Assembly (NCBI RefSeq): GCF_009935845.1
Contig: NZ_QWEK01000035.1
Span: forward strand, 1 to 36,295
Length of the DNA stretch: 36,295 bases
From: Pseudoflavonifractor sp. 524-17
GTDB lineage: Bacteria; Bacillota; Clostridia; Oscillospirales; Oscillospiraceae
Reading direction: 5' to 3'
The translations under genes were made by a program, and so were the position numbers. The notes beneath the pieces are model-generated. The model was not told where the DNA came from and did no database searches. It saw only the letters and a program-made list of their open reading frames with translations. Shown piece by piece: positions 8,233-17,150 of this stretch. The number at the start of each line of letters is the position of its first letter. Position 1 is the stretch's first letter.

Positions 8233-9883
8233 AGTGGCATTAATATCTCACTCCAGCGCGTTCACCGGCGCAGAAAAGATGCTTTATTGCTTGGGAAAGC
8301 TGCTCGCCGAAACGAAAGAGTACTATCCGATCATATTTTATCCCCAGGACTCCCCTTACGGCGTTCTGCCCAAAGTGTGTGAGGGCGAGCTGGAGATCGT
8401 GCCGTTTTCTGCCCATCCCTGGTATCTTTATGTAACGATAGATAATAAGGCGCATTTCGCGGACGAGACCCTGCGTGTGGCAGGGGAACTGTCTCAAAGG
8501 CTCCGGGAACAGGGGGTCGGACTTGTTGTCTGCAATACCATGACCTCTTTGGCCCCCATGCTGGCAGCGAGACAGGCAGGTATTCCGGCCATTCTTTGGG
8601 TACATGGGATCTTAGACAGTTTCTACATTTCCGCTGACTATGATCCGGCTCGCCGGCTGCTTTATGACCGGTTGCTTATGGCTATGAGCGATCAGGTTGT
8701 ATGTTGTTCAAAATGGACCGAAAATTATTATCGAGGACTGACAGATACACCGGTTCTTACCGTTACAAATTGGACAGAAGCGCCAAAGGATGATTCTATT
8801 TTGCAGGGAGTTGGCCCATTTGTGTGCTTGAACACGTTTGATGCCCATAAAGGGATTATGGTTTTATTGAAAGCGGCAAAACGCTTAAAAGAGAAAAAAA
8901 TAGTCTTTCACATCGATTTATATGGAACAGGGAGCGAAGAGAATACGCTTCGAAATTTTGTTGCAGAGCATGATTTGGAGGAAACAGTCGTTTTTCGAGG
9001 CAGGACAAGTGATGTGGATTCGGTGTATCGCGAAAGCTTCACTTTGGTACAACCTTGTGATTTAGAGCCTTTTGGTCTGACCATTACTGAAGCAATGTCT
9101 CATGGCCGCCCGGTTATTGCTATGAACAGCGGAGGTCCGTCAGAGATTGTGTTGGATGGGAAAACTGGTTTCCTGCTCGAACCTAGGGACGATGAGGCCC
9201 TGGCAGAACGAATGGAATTTCTTTTGAGCCATCCGGAAGAAGCAAAACGTATGGGCTTGGCCGGGCAGAAGCGTTACGAGAAACTCTATTCGCCTCAAAG
9301 GGCAAAAGAAGAATTTTGTTCGCTGTTCGGAAAGATCCTTGGAAGAGAGGGGCAGAGCTTCCTTCACGAACAGCTTGCGGAGGATACCCTTCGTGAATGG
9401 CTGCGGCAGGATGCTGCAGAACTTTTGCGCCCAAATGGGCATACGGGAGCTGCAGATTTGCCCTATTATCGGCCGGATCAATTGTGCTTTTCCGGGGCTC
9501 TTACAGGAAAGCGGACCTATCGTGTTCATTGTAAAGATGGGAAAGCAAAGGGGATCGGACTGTTGGTTGCAGGGCATGATTCTGTACCGGTTCAAGGGAT
9601 GCTTTACATTCGGCTGCTCCAACATGGGCAAACAGTTGCGGAGGGCAGCAGGGCACTGGAGCAACTGCCGCATAATTTGTGGAGCGTGATTCCTCTTACG
9701 GCACATGAAGAGTGTGTTGCTGGAACGATAGATGTTGAATTGAATTTTGACTATGCCGAGACAAGTGGATGTTTAGGGGTTTACGAATGGAGCAGCCGGA
9801 GAAGCTTTTGGTACAAGGTGTTTAACAAACTACATTGCCCCCTCAAAGGAATGGATACTGTGGTTGCACCAATTCTGCAGTAA
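8225..9883 (+). CDS. GT4 glycosyltransferase with extra C-terminal domain
   Basis: Residues 1-375 are a retaining GT-B enzyme of family GT4. SHSSAFTGAEKMLYCLG gives the first Rossmann domain, and LNTFDAHKGIMVLLKAAKRL, VVFRGRTSDV, CDLEPFGLTITEAMSHGRPVIA and GKTGFLLEP give the donor domain with the EX7E region. About 175 residues follow that are not part of GT4, rich in beta-strand-like stretches and ending in a short basic and aromatic tail. I do not recognise that part. The ATG at 8225 overlaps the previous gene by eight bases, with a GAGG-type site in that gene, so translation is probably coupled. Confidence 0.86.
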   Translation: MIKVALISHSSAFTGAEKMLYCLGKLLAETKEYYPIIFYPQDSPYGVLPKVCEGELEIVPFSAHPWYLYVTIDNKAHFADETLRVAGELSQRLREQGVGLVVCNTMTSLAPMLAARQAGIPAILWVHGILDSFYISADYDPARRLLYDRLLMAMSDQVVCCSKWTENYYRGLTDTPVLTVTNWTEAPKDDSILQGVGPFVCLNTFDAHKGIMVLLKAAKRLKEKKIVFHIDLYGTGSEENTLRNFVAEHDLEETVVFRGRTSDVDSVYRESFTLVQPCDLEPFGLTITEAMSHGRPVIAMNSGGPSEIVLDGKTGFLLEPRDDEALAERMEFLLSHPEEAKRMGLAGQKRYEKLYSPQRAKEEFCSLFGKILGREGQSFLHEQLAEDTLREWLRQDAAELLRPNGHTGAADLPYYRPDQLCFSGALTGKRTYRVHCKDGKAKGIGLLVAGHDSVPVQGMLYIRLLQHGQTVAEGSRALEQLPHNLWSVIPLTAHEECVAGTIDVELNFDYAETSGCLGVYEWSSRRSFWYKVFNKLHCPLKGMDTVVAPILQ

Positions 9884-9895
9884 ACGGAGGAAGCT

Positions 9896-10495
9896 ATGAA
9901 GCGCAAAAAAGCAAGAATGAAACTTGGACTGCAATTGATTCTTCTGGCCTGTTCTGCAGCGATAATCGAACTACTGTTTCTCAACCTTGGCGCCTGGAAA
10001 TTACTGATGGATCCCAACATGGTGAAGAACCGTGTATATACCCTTGCAGACTGTGAAAAGGTGAACTGGGAGGAAGGAGAAGTCCTGCGCTCTTCTACCG
10101 ACCCGATGCTGCTCCTTTCCAATGTGGGATGTTATGTGGAACGTCTTTCGATCCAGACAGAACTATCTGTTCCTGTTCCCTATATAGATCTTTTTTATAC
10201 GAATGAACGCTATTTACAATATGGAGATGTGCTGCGTCGTATAGAGGAGCCTGGATCGGAAGCGTTCCTTGCCATTGGCGATCAAATCTTTGATTTGCGC
10301 ATTGATTTGGGTGATGAGCCGGGAACTGAACTTTACAATTTCACAGCGGTGGTAAATCCTGTAGAAATTAAGTTTTCTTTCCCTGTTGTGGCAGCAGTCC
10401 TTCTGATCTATTTGACGGCAAAGTTCCTTTTCTCTCTACAGAAGATACCGGATTACGGATTAGAATTGGATGCTAAGGACATAAAGAAACAGTAG
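9896..10495 (+). CDS. Small membrane protein with two flanking transmembrane segments
   Basis: The 199-residue product is unrecognised. It has a strongly basic start (seven Lys/Arg in the first nine residues), a membrane segment at about 10-32, an external stretch of roughly 125 residues that looks beta-rich, and a second membrane segment near 160-182, ending in a charged cytoplasmic tail. This layout resembles membrane proteins of polysaccharide clusters with a periplasm-facing sandwich domain, but no catalytic motif is visible. AGGAGG-type ribosome site (GGAGGA) precedes the ATG, 12 bases after the GT4 gene, so it belongs to the same operon. Confidence 0.7.
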   Translation: MKRKKARMKLGLQLILLACSAAIIELLFLNLGAWKLLMDPNMVKNRVYTLADCEKVNWEEGEVLRSSTDPMLLLSNVGCYVERLSIQTELSVPVPYIDLFYTNERYLQYGDVLRRIEEPGSEAFLAIGDQIFDLRIDLGDEPGTELYNFTAVVNPVEIKFSFPVVAAVLLIYLTAKFLFSLQKIPDYGLELDAKDIKKQ

Positions 10496-10507
10496 GAGGG
10501 GTTTATA

Positions 10508-11011
10508 TTGGATCATTCCCTCTTTGGAAGAGGAGATCGAATTTCTCTTTACCCTATGAAAATGGAAGAACTGGAGAAAATGAGGATACTTCGCAATCGA
10601 AATCGCCACTCTTTTGTCACGTCAAAAGAAATAACAAGAGATGGACAGAGACGCTGGTATGAGAACTATTTAAATCGTGAAAACGATTATTTGTTCTCGG
10701 TGTATTACCAGGGAAACTGGGTAGGGGCAGTCTCGATTTACAACGTAGATCCCAAGCAGAGCATGGCCGAATTTGGACGGCTCATGATAGATAAGGAACT
10801 GGCAGGAACTGGGGGGTTGGGAATAGAAACTACAAAAGTGGTCTGCCAAATCGCCGTTCAACAATTGGGAATTCAAACCATAGAGTTGGAGGTATATGCG
10901 GACAATATTCCGGCCCAGATTACATATCTGAAGTCTGGTTTTATTCCGGAAGAACTGTTTTTTGATGGAGAGGGCCGGAGAATGCTGCGCATGAAGTATC
11001 AGCAGACCTGA
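10508..11011 (+). CDS. GNAT family N-acetyltransferase, likely for an amino sugar
   Basis: A 167-residue acetyl-CoA dependent acetyltransferase. The core runs from SLYPMKMEELEKMRILRN to RMLRMKY. It has the GNAT strand 4 segment (NWVGAVSIYNVD), the acetyl-CoA pyrophosphate loop region (ELAGTGGLGIETTK) and the IELEVYADNIPAQITYLKSGF end typical of PseH- and RimJ-like enzymes. Enzymes of this group acetylate nucleotide-linked amino sugars in glycan clusters, which fits the DegT aminotransferase at 12630; the exact substrate is inference. The start is TTG at 10508, chosen because AGGAGGGG lies seven bases upstream and no in-frame ATG is better placed. Confidence 0.82.
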   Translation: MDHSLFGRGDRISLYPMKMEELEKMRILRNRNRHSFVTSKEITRDGQRRWYENYLNRENDYLFSVYYQGNWVGAVSIYNVDPKQSMAEFGRLMIDKELAGTGGLGIETTKVVCQIAVQQLGIQTIELEVYADNIPAQITYLKSGFIPEELFFDGEGRRMLRMKYQQT

Positions 11012-11049
11012 ATGTACCAGATCTATTATTACAGGAGGTAAAACGTAGT

Positions 11050-12581
11050 ATGAAGGATATAACACAGTCACCTCCCATTGTGCAGCCACGTTTATATTTT
11101 TTGCAATTCTTAAGGGGAATATGCTGCGTATTCATTATTATTGCCCACTGTGTTGCTTATGGAGAAATGTCCTTTCAAGTGCCGATTGGCACGCATGACT
11201 ACCCATTTCGCTACAGTATGCTACAATGCGCCACTCTGTTTTTGGCGTTAAGTGGCTTTTTCCTTGCCAGTGAGGTTCAACGCGGGGGGGGGGGGGGGTA
11301 AAAACCTTCTTGAAGAAAAAATTTGCCCGTATTTTCCCTACGTACTGGCTAGCTATTGCCCTGGCAGTTCTTTTGCGAATGGTATTTCAGCAAACCTTTG
11401 CTCCTCATCCGCATTTTTGGCGTATTTTCTTTTTGATACCACTGGATGCCCCCTATCTTCTTAATGGTGAGTGGACGCTGTTGTGCGATATGTTGTATTA
11501 CCTGATTGGGGCTGTATTTATTGGCCAAAAGCGTGCCCGCTTTTTCTCAACTTTTCTTGCTATTTGGGGCTGCACTTTACTTATGGAAGTAAATATCTTT
11601 TATCCTAATCTTGGACTACATCCCTATCTTCCGGAAATGTTGATTGCCCCAGCTCATCTGTCATTTTTGTCAGGTTGTTGTGCTTGGTATGCTCATGAAA
11701 AATTAGGATCGTTACTTCAAAAAATTCCGCAATCCGGACTTATTTCCACTGAATTTATTACATTCTGTACGTTTTTCTATATAGATCAAGGGGTCCCAAC
11801 CCCTTCTGTACTGGTGGGGCGGTTTATATGCTATTTTCTGCTTCTTTTCGTTGGCGCCCAGATTCGGGTTTCTCCTTCCAACCCTATGGTTAGGATTGGT
11901 GACCGCTCTTATGGAATGTATCTGTCCCATTGGACTATCTGTTCCATTTTCTATCCATTCCTAGTAAATGTAGGGGCTCCTTGGAGAATTGCATATGTTA
12001 CCGTTCTCTGTTGCGTATTGGTATTCAGCTATTGGTATGGTGCAATCGACCTTACATTGGGAGCTACTGTCCGGCGAAAAATACTGGAGACATCAGTATC
12101 TGCTAAAAAATATCTTGCGCCCATTTTTTCCTGCTTATGTGCGGTAGGATTGGCTTTTGTAGTTGTATTTGCTCTTTCTTATATAAAATTGCATACACCC
12201 AAGGCTGCCTTTGATTCCAGCGCCATTGTGAAAGATGCCAGCATAAGCTGCGGTTATGTGGATTGGGTTGAAGTGACACAGGTAAGAGAGGGGATTGTCC
12301 AAATCCACGCCGATGGCTGGGGTTATGACCCCGTTGCCAACCAGTTGGTAAACAATTTGATCTTGGTATCAGATGGAGAAATCATCCCTGCTACTGTTTC
12401 ATGGTATGAACGCTCTGCCGTTGGTGAAATTTTAAATAATCCTGTTTTGACTACCTGTGGTTGGAGCTTAAATACAGAATCCATCCAATTGGAGGCCCCA
12501 GCAGATCGTGCTTTTTACATTCCCTTAAACGGTGGTGGTTATATGGAGCTTTCGCTTTCACCCTGGCGATATGAAAAATGA
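11050..12581 (+). CDS. Membrane acyltransferase (acyltransferase 3 family), out of frame at a poly-G run
   Basis: An integral membrane O-acyltransferase of the OafA/acyltransferase-3 family that would acetylate the surface glycan. The first frame starts at 11050 (AGGAGG upstream), shows FLRGICCVFIIIAHC with the conserved His and CATLFLALSGF, and stops at 11299-11301 right after 15 G. The rest continues in another frame from about 11298 (VKTFLKKKFARIFPTYWL) through about nine membrane segments to 12581. One extra G, or two fewer, would join both parts into roughly 510 residues. The last 135 residues form an extra-membrane domain after the final helix that I do not recognise. No other stop or shift is visible, so the gene looks switched off rather than decayed. 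Confidence 0.85.
11284..11298 (+). repeat. Homopolymer of 15 G inside the acyltransferase gene
   Basis: Fifteen G in a row lie within the coding sequence, about 235 bases after its start. The upstream reading frame and the downstream reading frame differ by one base, so 13 or 16 G restores the full protein while 14 or 15 does not. Runs of this length slip during replication. It is by far the longest single-base run in the window. Confidence 0.95.
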
Positions 12582-12629
12582 TGGTTTTATAAATTGCCGT
12601 TCATTGCGGTAAAATAAGGAGGAAATGTC

Positions 12630-13763
12630 ATGTCAATTCAAGTGCTAAAACCTAAGTTTGAGATCGATGAGTGCCTAGAGAAAGTCCGGGAGTGCCTGGA
12701 AAAGGGCTGGACGGGAATGGGCTTCAAGACAGTGGAGTTTGAGGAGGCCTGGAAAAAATACACCGGGCATCCCCACGCCTACTATATCAATTCTGACACG
12801 GTAGGCCTCCATTTGGCGGTGAAGATCCTGAAGCTGCAAAACGGTTGGCAGGATGGGGACGAGATCATCACGACCCCCATCACCTTCGTGTCCACCCCCC
12901 ATTCGATCCTCTATGAAAATCTCCACGCTGTTTTTGCCGATGTAGATGAATACCTCTGCCTGGATCCAGTAGATGTAGAAAAGAAGATCACCAATAAAAC
13001 CAAGGCCGTTATATTTGTGGGCTACGGTGGTCGAGTTGGCCGCCTGGAGGAGATCGTTGCCCTATGCAAAAAACATGGGCTGAAGTTGATTTTGGATGCG
13101 GCCCATATGTCCGGCACACGGGTCAATGGAGTAACACCAGGTGCATGGGATGGAGTGGATGTGACCGTTTATTCCTACCAGGCGGTAAAAAATCTGCCCA
13201 CCGGTGATTCCGGAATGATTTGCTTTGCGGACGCGGAAAATGATTCCATTTGCCGTAAAATGGCCTGGCTGGGGATCAATAAGGATACCTATGCGCGCAC
13301 CACCAGCCAAGGCAGCTATAAGTGGAAGTATGATGTGGACTATGTGGGCTATAAGTACAACGGAAACGCCATTATGGCTGCTATTGGACTTGTGCAGCTG
13401 AACTATCTGGATCGGGACAACGCCCGCCGCCGGGAGATTGTGGCTCGTTACAATAAGGGCTTTGAAAAGAACGCCAAAATACAGATTGTCGGGGCGAATT
13501 ACCCGGATGAGTGCTCCTATCATATTTATGAGCTTGTTGTTCCCGACCGTGAGGCGCTGCTGGCAGAGCTGGCAACGCATGAAATTTACGGTGGTGTCCA
13601 TTACCGGGACAATACGGAATATTCCATGTATCGGTATGCCCAGGGTACCTGTCCCCATGCCCATAAGGTGAGCCAGCACCTGATTACTATGCCCCTGCAT
13701 ATGTGGTTGTCGGATGAGGAAGTGGATGAGATCATCCGGGTCGTGAACAATTTTGTAAAATAG
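12630..13763 (+). CDS. DegT/DnrJ/EryC1/StrS sugar aminotransferase
   Basis: A PLP-dependent aminotransferase of 377 residues acting on keto groups of nucleotide-linked sugars. The fold type I core is complete: GWTGMGFKTVEFEE near the start, DEIITTPITFVSTPH, DAAHMSG (the Asp that holds the PLP ring nitrogen) and YSYQAVKNLPTGDSG with the Schiff-base Lys at about residue 188. The C-terminal part has HIYELVVPDRE and HYRDNTEYSMY. The ATG at 12630 follows AGGAGG. With the GNAT gene at 10508 it suggests an N-acetylated amino sugar in the glycan. Whether it draws on dTDP-4-keto-6-deoxyglucose from RfbB or on another keto sugar cannot be told. Confidence 0.9.
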   Translation: MSIQVLKPKFEIDECLEKVRECLEKGWTGMGFKTVEFEEAWKKYTGHPHAYYINSDTVGLHLAVKILKLQNGWQDGDEIITTPITFVSTPHSILYENLHAVFADVDEYLCLDPVDVEKKITNKTKAVIFVGYGGRVGRLEEIVALCKKHGLKLILDAAHMSGTRVNGVTPGAWDGVDVTVYSYQAVKNLPTGDSGMICFADAENDSICRKMAWLGINKDTYARTTSQGSYKWKYDVDYVGYKYNGNAIMAAIGLVQLNYLDRDNARRREIVARYNKGFEKNAKIQIVGANYPDECSYHIYELVVPDREALLAELATHEIYGGVHYRDNTEYSMYRYAQGTCPHAHKVSQHLITMPLHMWLSDEEVDEIIRVVNNFVK

Positions 13764-14205
13764 ATTGAAAAGAGTGTTGCCAGGCATGGAGGATAGATGG
13801 AAAAGAAATATAAAAGTTTTCCTGACACTTCTTAATTACAGGCGCCGTTGCCTACTGTCTGTTTCCCAGTATAGAAGCCTTTTTCCGACTGGCCGCCCCG
13901 CTTTTCCCCCAAGGACCGTTTCGGCGACAGTGCTTTCCGCCGAAGGGACTGGTGGTTCGGAACTATGGCTGTCAGCCTCTAAAGACGGTCGGATCTTGGA
14001 AGAAATACAGAAAATCCCCTCATAAACCGATAACCTGTACAAATCTAATTAACTCAATCCGCTATTAATGTCCTGAAAGCACAGATAGTTAGAAAATAAA
14101 GGAAATTTCAAGCTTGGATTTAAGCCGTTTCCCTCTCATATTCGTGCAGAATTACATTTTTCGTATTTCTGTGTACTATCACAGTTTGCGCTCATAGGAG
14201 GAAAA
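13764..14205 (+). other. Gene-poor stretch after the aminotransferase gene
   Basis: About 440 bases without a convincing gene. A frame from 13765 to 14025 is open but its composition is not protein-like and it has no good ribosome site for its first codon. The part from 14030 on is AT-rich. It may hold remnants of lost genes between the glycan cluster and the scar zone to the right. Confidence 0.4.
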
Positions 14206-14489
14206 ATGCAGGATAACAAGATGACGTGGTTCTATAAAAAATTGCAGAAAACTGGAGAACTCTTTTAGGACTATTCCTTTTATCTATTGTATTTACGGCA
14301 ACACTTTCCCCAATATTGAATGGGGCTGTTGAAGAGTGTATCCAAGCCAAAGAGGTAATTATTCGAACAGGGAAGGGGCCTGCATATTTATTAAATAATG
14401 GGTACTGTGAGTTATTTGAGTCTGACCAGAAAGAACGGCTTAAAAGGAGTGGTTGGGTTTTTTATACTATAGAAGATGGGCAGGATCTC
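14206..14489 (+). pseudogene. Frameshifted fragment of a membrane protein gene
   Basis: An ATG at 14206 with AGGAGG upstream starts MQDNKMTWFYKK, then runs out of frame at a run of six A (14236-14241) and stops at 14266. In the next frame a membrane segment follows (TLLGLFLLSIVFTATLSPIL) and continues as a hydrophilic stretch to about 14489, where it joins ugd sequence in the same frame. The parent protein is not recognised. The short basic start plus one helix resembles the N-terminus of the small membrane protein encoded at 9896, but I see no clear identity. Confidence 0.5.
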
Positions 14490-14867
14490 ACGGGGCACGT
14501 TTTTGCTCTTTGGGGGCTGGCATTCAAGCCAGAGAGCGATGATATGCGGGAAGCTCCTTCTATTGTAATCGTCCATGAACTGACAAAGCGTGGGGCGAAG
14601 TGTAGGGCATTTGATCCAAAGGCGACAGAGACTGCGAAACGTGTTTTTGAGGGAAATGATGGGATTTCTTTTGAAAGTAGCGAATATACCGCTCTGAGCA
14701 ATACAGATGCGTTGATCTTGGTCACTGAGTGGAAAGAGTTCCAAAGCCCAGATTTTGATGAGATGAAGTCCAGAATGAAGGAACCGGTCATCTTTGACGG
14801 GAGAAATCAGTATAATGCACAGATGCTTCAGACCGCTGGATTTACATATTACCAGATCGGCTGTTAA
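14490..14867 (+). pseudogene. C-terminal fragment of UDP-glucose 6-dehydrogenase
   Basis: The last 125 codons encode the UDP-binding C-terminal domain of UDP-glucose/GDP-mannose dehydrogenases: VFALWGLAFKPESDDMREAPS, a second Rossmann-type strand with FDPKA, ALILVTEWKEFQSPDF and FDGRNQYN. A complete enzyme has about 450 residues; the NAD-binding and catalytic-Cys parts are missing. The open frame extends upstream to a TTG at 14316 but that part is foreign. This is a recombination remnant, probably from a previous version of the glycan cluster. Confidence 0.8.
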
Positions 14868-15113
14868 GCCCTGTTCTTATTGACGTGTATGCAGGGAAAG
14901 TGGTGGCAGGGTAGCGTTTTCTCAAGACCATACTTCCAACATTCCTTGGCATTTGTCTCCCACAATGAGCTTTAATTCTATCACAGTCCCTTTGTCTTGT
15001 GTAGACACTATCTAGATGCCACCTCAATTTTACCCTGCTGCATTCTGGTTTCTCCTACGCTATACTATCGCTATCCAAGGACGAACCGTATCGGATAGAA
15101 CAGAGGAAGCTCT

Positions 15114-15381
15114 ATGCGTCACAAGGATCTGGAATTGATGAAGCGCATACAGACATTTGTGGAGGATTTCTACTTCGAGGAGGGGCGCTCTCCCAGCACA
15201 GCGGAGATCGGGAAGGCCGTAGGCATCGCCAAGGGGACCGCCCACCGCTATCTTGTCGAGATGAGCAAGAAAGGACAGAGCGACTATGATGGGAAAAGCA
15301 TCAAGACCGAAAAAATCCGCTGTCTGTCGCCAACCTCCTGCGCAGAGATATTTACCGGCGCTATCCCCTGTGGTCCTTTAG
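15114..15381 (+). pseudogene. 5' part of a LexA-type repressor gene
   Basis: The first 88 or so codons encode the winged helix DNA-binding domain of a LexA-like SOS repressor: MRHKDLELMKRIQTF, then EGRSPSTAEIGKAVGI and GTAHRYLVEMSKKG (recognition helix), and AEIFTGAIPCGP, where the linker to the peptidase domain begins. At about 15382 the sequence turns into the end of an IS3-type element, so the Ser/Lys peptidase domain is absent. The frame stays open by chance to 15680. A GAGGAAG ribosome site precedes the ATG. A truncated protein with only the DNA-binding domain would lack self-cleavage. Confidence 0.8.
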
Positions 15382-16281
15382 TGTACCGCCCAAGTTGTGC
15401 GGACAGCACAAAAAGGCCCCTGGATAGGGAGTATGAAGTTTTAAGTGGAGAGGCGTCGCGCAAGCGGCGTCTCTCCAGTTTTCAACTGGATGCGTTCATA
15501 GTTATAAAAGTGGATAAATTCATCAATGATTTTTCTGGCTTGCCGGAAAGAATTTATTTTTTGGTGGTAGATACACTCCGTCTTGAGAATGGAGAAGAAA
15601 TTTTCAGCCATTGCGTTGTCATAACAGTTTCCCCATCCTACAGGCTACGATACTGTTGTCATACAGGTCCCGGATCATAGACAAATAGAGGATACCCTGT
15701 CTGGTATGGATATAGGAATTGTCTGTAATCCATTTCCGGTTAGGACACTCTGCCTGAAACTCTCGATTGAGCAAATTCTCGTATTTGTAAGTCTGTTCTT
15801 TCAGCTGAATCCACTTTCTGATTCGACGAATTTCTGCCAACAAGTCGTACTTCTTTATCACCCGTAATACAGTCTTTGGGTTATGGTAGATTCCCGGCCT
15901 CTCTAACCACAGTCACATTCTTCGGTAGCCGTACGTCTGCCTGCACCGCTCCCACTGCCCCTGAAGAAGCTCCGCTAATTCTGCGTCTGGCTCCGGGCTG
16001 CCGATTCGCCCGCAGTAATCCGTTTTCCATCTTCAGCCGCTTGTTTTCCTGCTTATACTCAGCTAGTGTCTTTGCAGGTTTGCGGCCGCTTTGATATGCC
16101 TTGTAGTTCCTTCTTACGTTCCCGCTTCAGCAGTTCATGTACCGGCCTGTATCCACTCAGCCCCAGTATCTCCTCCACCTGTTTCTGCGTCATCCCTTTT
16201 GCCGGCATTTCTTTGATCTGAGGCAGCAGCTCCTTTGTGTGTTGGTATTTTCTTCCTATAATATACATCTCATAAGCGATC
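15382..16281 (-). mobile_element. Decayed IS3-family insertion sequence
   Basis: Read on the - strand, orfA starts near 16270 with IIGRKYQHTKELLPQIKE and GMTQKQVEEILGLSGYRPVH, the IS3 helix-turn-helix, then shifts frame after LQGISKR and resumes as PAKTLAEYKQENKRLKMEN. orfB pieces follow: ELLQGQWERCRQTYGYRRM, an in-frame stop, then NPKTVLRVIKKYDLLAEIRRIRKW, NRKWITDNSYIH and YLSMIRDLYDNSIVA. A gap of roughly 60 codons removes the second catalytic Asp region. The third segment, in another frame, is CYDNAMAENFFSILKTE to the end near 15477. The end near 15382 begins TGTACCGCCC; no matching inverted repeat is found at the other end, where integrase sequence abuts. The element cannot be active. Confidence 0.85.
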
Positions 16282-16668
16282 ATGAACGATGAAGTGTACG
16301 AGTGTTTCAAGACGATTATTCAGAATAGGCCCACGCCCAAGGAAGAACCGATGATTGGGGGTAAGGTAGGGTTTCTCTATCTTGATAAAAACGAGATGCT
16401 TATGGTCGCCCTGTATTGGGAGAAATACTTTGAGCATATCGTTGAAAAATATAACAAGATTTATCGTGCGCAGATGCCTAAAGTGACACCCCATGTGTGC
16501 AGACATACCTACTGCTCAAACTGTGCGCGAAGTGGCATGAATCCCAAAACCCTGCAATACCTGATGGGGTACTCGGAGATTGGGGTTACACTGAATGTCT
16601 ACACCCATACAGGATTTGACGATGTAAAGGCAGAGTTGGAGCGGATCAACATGGCAGGCACATCCTAG
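16282..16668 (+). pseudogene. C-terminal fragment of a tyrosine integrase
   Basis: The 128 codons match residues 275-397 of the intact integrase at 25410-26609, with many identical stretches such as MPKVTPHVCRHT and SGMNPKTLQYLMG. The HxxR pair and the nucleophile Tyr (NVYTHTGF) are present, but the second catalytic His is Tyr here (LMGYSEIG instead of LMGHSDIG). The N-terminal arm-binding and core-binding domains and the first catalytic Arg are missing. Sequence of the IS3 relic lies directly upstream. This is the remnant of a second, related integrated element. Confidence 0.85.
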
Positions 16669-16796
16669 AGGCCATACTTGCAAGCTGGGAACATAATGGC
16701 AGAAAAGGACTCTTGTCTGCTCTCCAAAACATTGGTATAATGGGATTTACCATGAAATATCTGCCACCCAATATCGGCATATACCATCGAAAGCGG

Positions 16797-16837
16797 ATGT
16801 TGGTAAAATGCGATTTGAGGGGCCAATTTACCAACAT
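16797..16837. repeat. 11-bp perfect inverted repeat with 19-base loop
   Basis: ATGTTGGTAAA at 16797-16807 is repeated in reverse complement at 16827-16837. No T run follows, so it is not a simple terminator. It lies 130 bases after the integrase fragment and may be a recombinase or regulator site of the lost element. Confidence 0.6.
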
Positions 16838-17112
16838 TGGGGGCTCCGATGTGCCATGATATGCCATTTGACAAGGGCGTGGAAGGAATTGGGGAAGCCG
16901 CGAAACCATTGATATATCAAGGAACCCCAGCATTTTTAAGGAGGCTGAGCCAATGGTCAGGATATTATTCATATGCCATGGGAGTACACATCCTGTCCTT
17001 GAAAATGGTTGATATATCTGGACTTTTAGCAGATACCCCTGCAAATGTACTGCCTGTTTACGACTTTTGAGGTCTGGATGATAACACCCGCCTCGGCACG
17101 ATATGGACGATA

Positions 17113-17150
17113 AAGGGCAAGGCACAGATAGACGTGCCTTGCCCTTTTTG
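17113..17150 (+). terminator. Rho-independent terminator
   Basis: A 13-bp perfect stem AAGGGCAAGGCAC / GTGCCTTGCCCTT (17113-17125 and 17134-17146) with an 8-base loop is followed by a T run. It reads on the + strand. The gene it served is gone; the A-rich left flank would also let it act on the - strand, downstream of the reverse transcriptase. Confidence 0.85.

Noticed and set aside
13765-14025. Open frame of 86 codons after the aminotransferase gene
   Set aside because: No ribosome site, unusual composition and no family resemblance; more likely non-coding remnant.
14842-15027. Short - strand frame between the ugd fragment and lexA fragment
   Set aside because: No family resemblance; the interval may be an insertion-sequence remnant, but no terminal repeats or transposase motifs were found.
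15090-15104. Possible LexA box CGAACCGTATCGGA before the lexA fragment
   Set aside because: Only the left half matches the Firmicute SOS box CGAAC-N4-GTTCG; too weak to report as an operator.
16646-17125. Open frame of 159 codons on the - strand
   Set aside because: It crosses the inverted repeats and the strong terminator, has no ribosome site and no recognisable motif.
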